In this document: positions 8,121 to 16,007 of the stretch, piece by piece
How positions within the stretch are numbered: position 1 is the stretch's first letter
How the letters are laid out: each line of letters begins with the position of its first letter
Source: Gordonia phthalatica
GTDB taxonomy: Bacteria > Actinomycetota > Actinomycetes > Mycobacteriales > Mycobacteriaceae
DNA: 64,000 bases
Assembly: GCF_001305675.1 (NCBI RefSeq)
Contig: NZ_CP011853.1
Coordinates: 2,046,001 to 2,110,000, forward strand
Direction of reading: 5' to 3'
Position numbers and translations under genes: made by a program
The notes under the pieces: model-generated
Databases searched by the model: none
Told to the model about the DNA's origin: nothing
Seen by the model: the letters and a program-made list of their open reading frames with translations, nothing else

Positions 8121-8154
8121 AGGAGCCCGGCCCCGGCAACGGAGTCGGGCTCCT
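8121..8154 (+). terminator. Hairpin terminator after yebC
   Basis: A 9-bp stem (AGGAGCCCG/CGGGCTCCT) with a partly pairing inner loop starts 18 bases after the yebC stop. It separates yebC from the LexA-controlled ruvCAB genes. Confidence 0.65.
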
Positions 8155-8208
8155 GCCGTTGCGAGGGCCGTCGCTGTGTCGATGCCCGTCGGGTCGGATC
8201 GCATGCGT

Positions 8209-8231
8209 TACAATCTCGAACAAGTGTTCTG
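8209..8231 (+). promoter_or_regulatory. LexA (SOS) box and -10 element of ruvCAB
   Basis: TCGAACAAGTGTTCTG at 8216-8231 matches the mycobacterial/actinobacterial LexA consensus TCGAAC-N4-GTTCGA at 10 of 12 defined positions. A -10-like hexamer, TACAAT, lies immediately upstream at 8209-8214, so bound LexA would cover the transcription start. It is 45 bases before ruvC. SOS control of ruvCAB is established in related bacteria; here it is inferred from the site. Confidence 0.85.
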
Positions 8232-8275
8232 TTCGGGCTTGCTGAGGCTCGGCGGGGATCGAGAGGTGAGCGGGA

Positions 8276-8869
8276 GTGCGAGTACTGGGCATCGACCCCG
8301 GCCTGACCCGGTGCGGCATCGCGCTCGTGGAGGCGGGGCAGGGGCGGAAGGTCACGGCCCTCGACGTCGATGTGATCCGCACACCCGCCGACATGGCGTT
8401 GGAGAAGCGACTTCTCGGCGTCTACCGGGCCGCGGTGCAGTGGTTCGACACGCATCACCCCGACGTGGTGGCCATCGAACGGGTCTTCGCACAACGCCAG
8501 GTCAGCACCGCGATGGGCGTCGCGCAGGCGTCCGGCGTGATCGCACTCGCGGCGGCCGAGCGGGATCTTCCCGTCGGCTTCTACACGCCCAGCGAGGTCA
8601 AAGCCGCGGTCACCGGATCCGGTCGCGCCGACAAGGCGCAGGTCACCGCGATGGTCACGCGCATCCTCGGGATGCAGACCCCGCCCAAGCCCGCCGACGC
8701 CGCGGACGCTCTGGCCCTCGCCATCTGCCACAGCTGGCGCGGGCCGGTGAACCGTCGCATGGAGGAGGCCGCCGAACGTGCGCGCGAGGCGCAGAACCGC
8801 CACCGCGCGCGGCTCAAGGCCGCCCAGGAGGAAGCCCGGATGATCACGGGCGGAAAGGCTGCATTGTGA
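8276..8869 (+). CDS. ruvC: Holliday junction resolvase RuvC
   Basis: A 197-residue endonuclease that cuts Holliday junctions symmetrically as part of the RuvABC resolvasome. The four catalytic acidic residues are recognisable: D7 (GIDPGLTRCG), E68 (VAIERVF), D141 and D144 (PADAADALALAICH). The C-terminal 40 residues form a basic, Glu/Ala/Arg-rich helix that is longer than in Escherichia coli RuvC. The GTG start gives the conserved N-terminus RVLGIDPG. The stop overlaps the ruvA GTG. Confidence 0.97.
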   Translation: MRVLGIDPGLTRCGIALVEAGQGRKVTALDVDVIRTPADMALEKRLLGVYRAAVQWFDTHHPDVVAIERVFAQRQVSTAMGVAQASGVIALAAAERDLPVGFYTPSEVKAAVTGSGRADKAQVTAMVTRILGMQTPPKPADAADALALAICHSWRGPVNRRMEEAAERAREAQNRHRARLKAAQEEARMITGGKAAL

Positions 8870-9462
8870 TCGCGTCGGTGTCCGGCGAAGTCATTCACAT
8901 CGCACTCGACCACGCGGTGGTCGAGTGCGCCGGAGTCGGCTACCGGGTCCTGGCGACCCCGCCGACCCTCGGAACCCTGCGGCGCGGCGAGCACGTGCGC
9001 CTGCTGACCGCGATGATGGTCCGCGAGGACTCGATGACCCTGTACGGGTTCACCGACCCCGATGCCCGCGACCTGTTCGGGTTGCTGCAGACCGTCACCG
9101 GTGTGGGCCCACGGTTGGCGATGGCGACCCTCGCGGTCCTGGAGCCGGACAGTCTGCGTCGCGCCCTCGCCGACTCCGACGCCAAGGCGCTCACCGCCGT
9201 GCCCGGCATCGGCAAGCGCGTCGCCGAACGTCTTGTCGTGGAGCTGCGGGACAAGGTGACGGCGGTTCCCGGCGGAGTGCCCGCTGCGGGCGTCGCGGCA
9301 CCGGCCGGCGTCGGCGCACAGGTGGCCGAGGCGCTCGTCGGACTCGGCTTCACCGAAGGCGCCGCGGAGAAGGCCGTCGCCGCCGTCCTCGCCGACAACG
9401 CCGACGCCGACTCGTCGACGCTGCTGCGCGCCGCCCTCAGCTCGCTCGGACCGCGTCGATGA
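8866..9462 (+). CDS. ruvA: Holliday junction branch migration protein RuvA
   Basis: A 198-residue protein that tetramerises on Holliday junctions and loads RuvB. It shows the N-terminal OB-fold (MIASVSGEVIHIALDHAVVEC), two helix-hairpin-helix motifs (LLQTVTGVGPRLAMATL and LTAVPGIGKRVAERLVVEL), and the C-terminal RuvB-contacting domain after an Ala/Gly/Pro linker. The GTG start overlaps the ruvC stop and its own stop overlaps ruvB, so all three genes are translationally coupled. Confidence 0.97.
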   Translation: MIASVSGEVIHIALDHAVVECAGVGYRVLATPPTLGTLRRGEHVRLLTAMMVREDSMTLYGFTDPDARDLFGLLQTVTGVGPRLAMATLAVLEPDSLRRALADSDAKALTAVPGIGKRVAERLVVELRDKVTAVPGGVPAAGVAAPAGVGAQVAEALVGLGFTEGAAEKAVAAVLADNADADSSTLLRAALSSLGPRR

Positions 9463-10535
9463 TGGACGAGGTAGACGACCGCGACTTCATGAGCGCATCC
9501 GTCGTCGACGGCGACCGCGACCTGGACGCAGGCCTGCGGCCGAGCAGCCTCGGTGACTTCATCGGTCAGCCGCGCGTCCGCGAACAGTTGGAGCTGGTCC
9601 TGCACGCGGCCCGTGCCCGCGGCCGCACCCCCGACCACATCCTCCTGTCCGGCCCGCCCGGTCTGGGCAAGACGTCCCTGGCGATGATCATCGCGAGCGA
9701 GATGGGCGCCGCCATCCGCATCACCTCCGGCCCCGCGCTGGAACGGGCAGGCGACTTGGCCGCCATGCTCTCGAACCTGGTCGAGGGCGATGTACTGTTC
9801 ATCGACGAGATCCACCGCATCGCTCGCCCCGCGGAGGAGATGCTGTACCTGGCGATGGAGGACTTCCGCGTCGACGTCGTCGTCGGTAAGGGCCCCGGCG
9901 CCACGTCCATCCCGCTCGAAGTGGCGCCCTTCACCCTGGTCGGGGCCACCACGCGTTCCGGTGCCCTCACCGGCCCGCTCCGCGATCGCTTCGGCTTCAC
10001 CGCCCACATGGAGTTCTACGAGACCGACGAACTGGTCCGGGTGCTCCAGCGGTCGGCGGGCATCCTCGGCATCCCGATCGACGCCGACGCCGCGACCGAG
10101 GTCGCCGGACGATCCCGCGGAACGCCGCGCATCGCCAACCGGCTCCTGCGCCGCGTCCGCGACTTCGCCGAGGTCCGCGGCAACGGCCACGTCGACCTCG
10201 CGGCGGCCCGTGCCGCCCTCAAGGTGTACGACGTCGACGACCTCGGACTCGACCGGCTCGACCGGGCGGTCCTCGGCGCGTTGGTCCGCGGCTTCGGCGG
10301 GGGACCGGTCGGCGTGTCGACTCTGGCGGTGGCCGTCGGTGAGGAGCCGGCGACCGTCGAGGAGGTGTGCGAGCCGTTCCTGGTCCGTGCGGGCATGATC
10401 GCCCGCACACCGCGCGGCCGCGTCGCCACCGCCGGCGCCTGGCATCACCTCGGGCTGCAACCGCCTGCCGGGGCCATCGACCAGGTCCACGGCGTCCGCG
10501 CCCGCGAAGACGACGCGGGCACCCTGTTCAACTGA
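9459..10535 (+). CDS. ruvB: Holliday junction branch migration ATPase RuvB
   Basis: A 358-residue AAA+ motor that drives branch migration with RuvA. It has the N-terminal LRPSSLGDFIGQ, Walker A GPPGLGKTS, Walker B FIDEIHR, sensor region GATTRSGALTGPLRDRFG with the arginine finger, and a C-terminal winged helix. ATGATGG gives two possible starts; the first overlaps the ruvA stop. The gene ends in a 17-bp motif that is repeated twice more beyond the stop codon. Confidence 0.97.
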   Translation: MMDEVDDRDFMSASVVDGDRDLDAGLRPSSLGDFIGQPRVREQLELVLHAARARGRTPDHILLSGPPGLGKTSLAMIIASEMGAAIRITSGPALERAGDLAAMLSNLVEGDVLFIDEIHRIARPAEEMLYLAMEDFRVDVVVGKGPGATSIPLEVAPFTLVGATTRSGALTGPLRDRFGFTAHMEFYETDELVRVLQRSAGILGIPIDADAATEVAGRSRGTPRIANRLLRRVRDFAEVRGNGHVDLAAARAALKVYDVDDLGLDRLDRAVLGALVRGFGGGPVGVSTLAVAVGEEPATVEEVCEPFLVRAGMIARTPRGRVATAGAWHHLGLQPPAGAIDQVHGVRAREDDAGTLFN

Positions 10536-10577
10536 GCCCCTCGTTCAACTGACGCCGTCGTTCAACTGACCCCGTCC
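10527..10577 (+). repeat. Three tandem 17-bp repeats across the ruvB stop codon
   Basis: TTCAACTGA plus an 8-base GC-rich tail occurs three times in a row with an exact 17-bp period. The first copy encodes the last two RuvB residues and the stop; the other two repeat the same Phe-Asn-stop triplets downstream. This looks like slippage duplication of the gene end. Confidence 0.85.
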
Positions 10578-10690
10578 GCACCGCGATCGCGCCGGAGATG
10601 TGTGCCTTCGGCGTGTCGGCGGACACGTTTCACCGGTTCGCGACGACCTGTACGTGGGGTCTGGCCCTCGGGCCTGGCACACTGGTCCCC

Positions 10691-11062
10691 ATGCAATCGT
10701 CGTTGATCCTCCCGTTGATGCTCGCCGCCATGGCGGCCTTCATGTTCTTCAGCATCCGCAATCAGAAGAAGCGTGCCGCCGCCGTGACCGAGATGCAGAG
10801 CTCGCTCACCGCCGGTGCCCGGGTGCAGTTGCACGCCGGCCTGTTCGGCACCGTCGTCGATGCGGACCGCGAGGACATCGTCACCATCGAGATCGCCCCG
10901 GGTGTCGTCACCGAGTGGAACCGCATGGCCATCCGCGAGGTCGTCAGCCCGGATGCGGACGCGCCGTCCATCGAGTCGATCGACGACGCCGCGGGCGATG
11001 TCACAGGATCCGACGCCTCCGACACCGTGTCGCTCGACAAAGAGCAGAACGAAGAGAAGTAG
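10691..11062 (+). CDS. yajC: Preprotein translocase subunit YajC
   Basis: A 123-residue single-pass membrane protein associated with SecDF and the SecYEG channel. A hydrophobic segment at about residues 3-19 is followed by RNQKKRAAAVTEMQSSLTAGARV and the small beta-rich YajC core (HAGLFGTVVDADREDIVTIEIAPGVVTEWNRMAIREVV). The acidic tail of about 40 residues is less conserved. The ATG giving MQSSLILPLML is chosen since upstream extension would be hydrophilic and unlike the family. secD follows after 9 bases. Confidence 0.93.
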   Translation: MQSSLILPLMLAAMAAFMFFSIRNQKKRAAAVTEMQSSLTAGARVQLHAGLFGTVVDADREDIVTIEIAPGVVTEWNRMAIREVVSPDADAPSIESIDDAAGDVTGSDASDTVSLDKEQNEEK

Positions 11063-11071
11063 AACAAACGC

Positions 11072-12694
11072 GTGACTAAACCCAATCTGCGTGGCGGGGC
11101 CGGTCGGCTCCGCCGTGAGGCTCCGCCGTGGCAGCCGCTCACGATCTTCTTCGTGATCCTCGGCATCATCTACGGTCTGGTCTTCTTCACCGGAGGCGGG
11201 AGCCCCACCCCGAAGCTCGGCATCGATCTCCAGGGCGGCACCCGCGTCGTCCTGACCGCGCGCACCGACAACGGCAGCGCGCCGTCGGCTTCGCAGCTCG
11301 ACCAGGCCCGCCAGATCATCGACCAGCGCGTCAACGGTCTCGGCGTCGGCGGCTCCGAAGTCGTCGTCAACGGCAACACCATTGTCATCACCGTTCCGGG
11401 CGACGACGGTAAGCAAGCCCGCGACCTCGGTCAGACGGCTCGCCTGTACATCCGCCCCGTGGTGGAGCAGCAGCCCGCGCAGCCGCAGAAGAAGGACCCG
11501 AACGCCAAGGACGTCGTCAACATGACGCCGCAGGAGCAGTCCGCGGCCGTCGATGCCGCCCGCAAGGCGCGTCAGGCGCCCGCGAACGCCGACGAGGCCA
11601 CCCTCGCCAAGCTGCGCGCCGAGATGGCCAAGGTCAACTGCTCGCCCGAGTACAGCGATCCGCTGGTCGGTTACGACAAGCCGAACGAGTACCTCGTCGC
11701 CTGCGGCAAGGACGACGGCATGGTGTACCTGCTCAAGCCCATGCTGATCGACGGCCGGGACATCGGGCAGGCCAAGTCCGGTCAGAACCAGACCGGCGCC
11801 TGGACCGTCAACGTCGACTTCAAGGGCGACGCACAGAAGACGTGGGCCGACTTCACCGGCAAGAATGTCGGCGTCCAGACCGCGGTCACCCTCGACACGC
11901 GCGTCCTCAGCGCACCGTCGATCAACCAGCAGATCCTCGGCACCACCGAGATCAGCGGCAAGTTCACCCAGTCGGAGGCCGAGGCGCTCGCCAACGCCCT
12001 GAAGTACGGTTCGCTGCCGCTGTCGTTCGCGATGTCCGACGCGCAGACGGTGTCGGCCACCCTGGGTCTGCAGTCGCTGAACGCCGGTCTCATCGCCGGT
12101 CTCGTCGGCCTGATCCTGGTCCTCATCTACTCGCTGCTCTACTACCGGGCGATGGGCTTCCTGTCGGTGCTGTCGCTGATCTGGGCCGGTGCCATGGTTT
12201 ACGGCATCATCGTCCTGCTCGGCCGGTGGATCGGGTTCACCCTGGACCTGTCCGGCATCGCCGGTCTGATCATCGGCATCGGCATGACGGCCGACTCGTT
12301 CGTCGTCTACTTCGAACGCATCAAGGATGAGATGCGCGAGGGCAGAACGGTCAGATCGTCGGTCACCCGCGGCTGGCAGAGCGCCCGCCGCACGGTGTGG
12401 ACCGGTAACGCGGTCAGCTTCATCTGTGCGGCCATCATCTACCTGCTGGCCGTCGGCGCCGTCCGCGGCTTCGCGTTCACCCTGGGTCTGACCACCCTGA
12501 TCGACATCATGATCGTGTTCATGGTGACCCACCCGATGGTCGTTCTGGCCAGCCGGAACTCCTTCCTGTCGCGCCCGGCCGTCAACGGCCTCGGCGCGGT
12601 CTCGGAAGTGGCCCGTGAGCGTCGGAAGGCGCAGGCCGCGGCACGCTCGGCCGCCGGTGTCAGCGTCGACGCGTCCGAAGGAGGCAACCAGTGA
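11072..12694 (+). CDS. secD: Protein translocase subunit SecD
   Basis: A 540-residue inner-membrane protein that uses the proton motive force with SecF to help pull proteins through SecYEG. TM1 lies near residues 26-45, followed by the conserved LGIDLQGGTRVVL motif, a large extracytoplasmic domain, and a C-terminal block of five membrane segments that includes GLIIGIGMTADSFVVYFERIKDE. The RND-type Asp is visible in GMTADSFV. The start is GTG and the stop overlaps secF. Confidence 0.96.
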   Translation: MTKPNLRGGAGRLRREAPPWQPLTIFFVILGIIYGLVFFTGGGSPTPKLGIDLQGGTRVVLTARTDNGSAPSASQLDQARQIIDQRVNGLGVGGSEVVVNGNTIVITVPGDDGKQARDLGQTARLYIRPVVEQQPAQPQKKDPNAKDVVNMTPQEQSAAVDAARKARQAPANADEATLAKLRAEMAKVNCSPEYSDPLVGYDKPNEYLVACGKDDGMVYLLKPMLIDGRDIGQAKSGQNQTGAWTVNVDFKGDAQKTWADFTGKNVGVQTAVTLDTRVLSAPSINQQILGTTEISGKFTQSEAEALANALKYGSLPLSFAMSDAQTVSATLGLQSLNAGLIAGLVGLILVLIYSLLYYRAMGFLSVLSLIWAGAMVYGIIVLLGRWIGFTLDLSGIAGLIIGIGMTADSFVVYFERIKDEMREGRTVRSSVTRGWQSARRTVWTGNAVSFICAAIIYLLAVGAVRGFAFTLGLTTLIDIMIVFMVTHPMVVLASRNSFLSRPAVNGLGAVSEVARERRKAQAAARSAAGVSVDASEGGNQ

Positions 12695-13749
12695 GCGAAC
12701 CGACGATCGACGACAAGAAGGCGACGACCGAATGGTCCGACGCCGACTACGTCGCCGACAATAACCACTCGTTCCTGTCGCGCCTGTACTCGGGCACCGG
12801 CGCCTTCGACGTGATCGGCAAGCGCCGCATGTGGTACGTGATCTCGGGCGTGATGATGGTGATCTGCATCCTCTCGATCGCGATCCGCGGATTCACGTTC
12901 GGCATCGACTTCGAGGGCGGCACGCAGATCTCGATGCCTGCCCGCGGGTCCATCACCACCTCGGACGTCTCGCGTGTCTTCGAAGACACCCTCCACCGGG
13001 CGCCGGAGACCGTTCAGGCCGCGGGTGCGGGCGACGCGGCGACGTTCCAGATCCGCACCGAGACCCTGTCTCGGGAGGAGACCGGCAACCTGCTGCACGC
13101 TCTGGGCACGGCCTTCCAGCCGGAGGTGATGCCGGGCGACGTCAGCTCGTCGGACGTCAGCTCCACCTGGGGTCAGGAGATCACCAGGAAGATGCTGATC
13201 GCCCTGGTCGTCTTCCTGATCGTCGCGTTCATCTACATCGCGATCAGATTCGACAAGGAGATGTCGGTGGCCGCGATGGCCTCCCTCGTCTTCGACCTCG
13301 TGGTGACCGCGGGCATCTACTCGCTCGTCGGCTGGGAGATGACGCCGGCCACCGTGATCGGCCTGTTGACGATCCTCGGCTTCTCCGTCTACGACACCGT
13401 CGTCGTCTTCGACAAGGTGGAGGAGAACACCAGATCCGTCCTGGTGACGACGCGTCGCACCTACGCGGAGCAGACCAACCTGGCGGTGAACCAGACGCTG
13501 ATGCGCTCTATCAACACCACGGTCATCTCGGTGCTGCCGATCATCGCGCTGATGGTGGTCGCGGTGTGGATGCTGGGCGTCGGCACGTTGAAGGACCTCG
13601 CGCTGATTCAGCTGGTCGGTGTCGTGGTCGGTACCTATTCGTCGGTCTTCCTCGCTTCGCCGTGGTTGGTGTCGATGAAGGAACGGAACAAGGACATCAA
13701 ACGCCATAACGCGAAGGTGATGGCACGTCGGGAGAGGGCCTCAGCATGA
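12691..13749 (+). CDS. secF: Protein translocase subunit SecF
   Basis: A 352-residue partner of SecD. TM1 is near residues 48-70, followed by GIDFEGGTQISM, a small periplasmic domain, then five membrane segments including GLLTILGFSVYDTVVVFDKVEEN and MRSINTTVISVLPIIALMVV. The GTG start overlaps the secD stop by 4 bases, and the stop overlaps the ATG of the following lipoprotein gene, indicating tight coupling. Confidence 0.96.
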   Translation: MSEPTIDDKKATTEWSDADYVADNNHSFLSRLYSGTGAFDVIGKRRMWYVISGVMMVICILSIAIRGFTFGIDFEGGTQISMPARGSITTSDVSRVFEDTLHRAPETVQAAGAGDAATFQIRTETLSREETGNLLHALGTAFQPEVMPGDVSSSDVSSTWGQEITRKMLIALVVFLIVAFIYIAIRFDKEMSVAAMASLVFDLVVTAGIYSLVGWEMTPATVIGLLTILGFSVYDTVVVFDKVEENTRSVLVTTRRTYAEQTNLAVNQTLMRSINTTVISVLPIIALMVVAVWMLGVGTLKDLALIQLVGVVVGTYSSVFLASPWLVSMKERNKDIKRHNAKVMARRERASA

Positions 13750-15434
13750 TTCACCCGCGGCTGCGCCGTGCCGCAGCGATCATCGCGGCCGGTTCGGCCG
13801 CGGGTGCACTCCTCGTCGCCTGCGGGAGCGAGGACCGCGCGGACGTCGACTACATCGTCGACGCCCGCGTGGCGTCGTACAACGTCAACACCGTCGAGGG
13901 ACACGCCGACGGTGCGATCATGGCCCTGTCCCGGGTGCTGCCCGGCTTCGCGATCGTCGGTCCGGACGGTCAGATCATGGCCGATCGCGACGTGGGTCGC
14001 GTGACCGAGGAGTCCGGCCGGTCGCTGACGCTGCGGTACGAGTTCGACAAGGCCGCCGTCTACTCCGACGGCAAGCCGATGACCTGCGATGCCCTCTTCC
14101 TCGCGGCGACGGCGATGAGCGGGACCACCAAGGGGTTCGACGCCGCGACCCATGCCGGATACGAGGACATCGAGCGGGTGGACTGCAAACCCGGCGACAA
14201 GGTCGCGACGGTGGTCTTCAAACGCGGCCGCGACTACGGCCAGTGGCGTGAACTCTTCGGCGCGGGCACGCTCCTGCCGCCGCAGGTCGTCGCCCAAGCG
14301 GCAGGCGTGCCCAACGTCGTCGACCCGATCCGCTCGGGCGACAAGAAGGCGATCGCCGCGATCGCGAAGGCCTGGAACACCGGTTTCGCACTGAAGCCGG
14401 GTGCGCCCGTCGACCAGAAGAAGTTCCCGTCGGCCGGCCCGTACCGCATCGACTCCTACACCGTCGACGGCGGCCTGAAACTCCTCGCCAACGACAAGTG
14501 GTGGGGTGCGGCGCCGACGTCCGACGAGATCACCGTGTGGCCGCGCGGCACCAACGGTGAATCGGCGCTCGACGGGTCGCGCGCCACGGTCATCGATACC
14601 GGTGAGCTGGCTCTCGCCGACAAGCTGAGCGGCGCGGAATCGGCCACGGTGCCGACCGACCGCACCACCGAACGCGAACCCGCACCGCTGGCCGTCACCC
14701 AGCTGGTCTTCGCGAGCAAGGGGATCGGCGCCGATCGCACGATCCGCCGGGCTCTGGCGTCGTGCATGCCGCGCGATGTCCTTGCCCGCCGCTTCGGCGC
14801 GAACGGGGTCACCTGGAACCTGCGCTCGGCGTCGCCCGCCGACCCGCTCGGACCGTCGCTGAACGTCCAGTACGGTCGCCGCTACCCGCGGACCGACCTC
14901 GCGCGCGCCAAGCGCCTGCTCGCCGATCGGGCCGACGCGAAGAAGACGCCGCCCACCGTGCGCATCGGCTACCTGGCGAAGTCCACCGAGAACGCGGCGA
15001 TCGTCAAGACGATCGGCGACAGCTGTCGGCCCGCGGGGCTGACCGTCGAGGACGCGTCGTCGCCCGAATCCACCGTCGCCGGTCTGGGCGTCGAGTTCGA
15101 CGCCGTCTTGATGTCGGACGGCAGCTTCGCCGCGTCGAGCACCGCCTCCGGTTTCCCGGAAGTGTTCTCCCTCGCCTCCGGGGATCCGCTGAACCTGTCG
15201 GGATTCGGGAGCAAGCAGGTCACCGACGCGATCGGCGAACTGGCCGGTACCGTCAGCGACAGCGCGCGCCTTCCGCTGCTGCGCACCATCGAGACCGCCG
15301 CGTGGGACGAACTGCCGACGATTCCGCTGTTCGGCACGGTCCGGGCACGGGAATCGAACAAGGTGACCGGCGTGGTCCCGGGTCTCGGCTCGTCGGGCAC
15401 CGGCTGGAACATGGATCGCTGGGGCACTGCGTGA
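13746..15434 (+). CDS. Solute-binding lipoprotein, extracellular family 5-like
   Basis: A 562-residue predicted lipoprotein: a signal peptide with lipobox LLVAC (Cys26) followed by a large periplasmic-binding fold resembling family 5 (oligopeptide/dipeptide-type) solute-binding proteins. Supporting segments are SLTLRYEFDKAAVYSDGKPMTCDAL near residue 95 and a C-terminal WDELPTIPLFGTVRARESNKV. No permease or ATPase gene is nearby. A homologous lipoprotein occupies the same secF-apt position in mycobacteria (Rv2585c), so it is a conserved member of this operon despite the missing transporter. Ligand unknown. Confidence 0.85.
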   Translation: MIHPRLRRAAAIIAAGSAAGALLVACGSEDRADVDYIVDARVASYNVNTVEGHADGAIMALSRVLPGFAIVGPDGQIMADRDVGRVTEESGRSLTLRYEFDKAAVYSDGKPMTCDALFLAATAMSGTTKGFDAATHAGYEDIERVDCKPGDKVATVVFKRGRDYGQWRELFGAGTLLPPQVVAQAAGVPNVVDPIRSGDKKAIAAIAKAWNTGFALKPGAPVDQKKFPSAGPYRIDSYTVDGGLKLLANDKWWGAAPTSDEITVWPRGTNGESALDGSRATVIDTGELALADKLSGAESATVPTDRTTEREPAPLAVTQLVFASKGIGADRTIRRALASCMPRDVLARRFGANGVTWNLRSASPADPLGPSLNVQYGRRYPRTDLARAKRLLADRADAKKTPPTVRIGYLAKSTENAAIVKTIGDSCRPAGLTVEDASSPESTVAGLGVEFDAVLMSDGSFAASSTASGFPEVFSLASGDPLNLSGFGSKQVTDAIGELAGTVSDSARLPLLRTIETAAWDELPTIPLFGTVRARESNKVTGVVPGLGSSGTGWNMDRWGTA

Positions 15435-15994
15435 TCACTGACGAGGCACAGTGCCTTCGGCGGGCGCAGGACGCCGTCGCCCGGCACGCCCGGCTGGTGC
15501 CGGACTTCCCGTCGCCGGGGATCGCGTTCAAGGACTTGACGCCGGTCCTCGCCGATCCCGACGGATTCGACGCCGTCATCGACGCCCTGGCGAGCGCCTG
15601 CACGGGCGCGGAACTGGTGGCCGGCGTCGACGCTCGCGGCTTCCTCCTCGGCGGCGCCGTGGCACGACAGCTCGGCGTCGGCGTGATTGCGGTCCGCAAG
15701 GGCGGCAAGCTGCCACCACCGGTGATCGGCGTCGACTACGACCTCGAATACGGCACCGCGCGACTGGAGATCCCCGCCGAGGGCATCCCGCTTGCCGGGC
15801 GTCGGGTGGTCGTGATCGACGACGTCCTCGCCACCGGTGGGACGGCCGTCGCCGCGGCTCGACTGCTGACTCAGGCCGGCGCCACCGTCGACGCGATCGC
15901 GGTGGTGATGGAACTCCAGGGACTGCCCGGCCGTCGATTCATCGCCGACGGCGTCGGTCCTGCCGTTCGGGTGCATGCCATCAGCCTCGGCTGA
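15431..15994 (+). CDS. apt: Adenine phosphoribosyltransferase
   Basis: A 187-residue purine salvage enzyme that makes AMP from adenine and PRPP. It contains the PDFPSPGIAFKDLTPVLAD opening, the GVDARGFLLG segment, the RKGGKLP loop and the PRPP-binding motif VVVIDDVLATGGTA. The GTG start overlaps the stop of the lipoprotein gene. rel begins 13 bases after the stop, a placement of apt next to rel that is common in Actinobacteria. Confidence 0.96.
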   Translation: MITDEAQCLRRAQDAVARHARLVPDFPSPGIAFKDLTPVLADPDGFDAVIDALASACTGAELVAGVDARGFLLGGAVARQLGVGVIAVRKGGKLPPPVIGVDYDLEYGTARLEIPAEGIPLAGRRVVVIDDVLATGGTAVAAARLLTQAGATVDAIAVVMELQGLPGRRFIADGVGPAVRVHAISLG

Positions 15995-16007
15995 GTACGA
16001 TCGCCCT

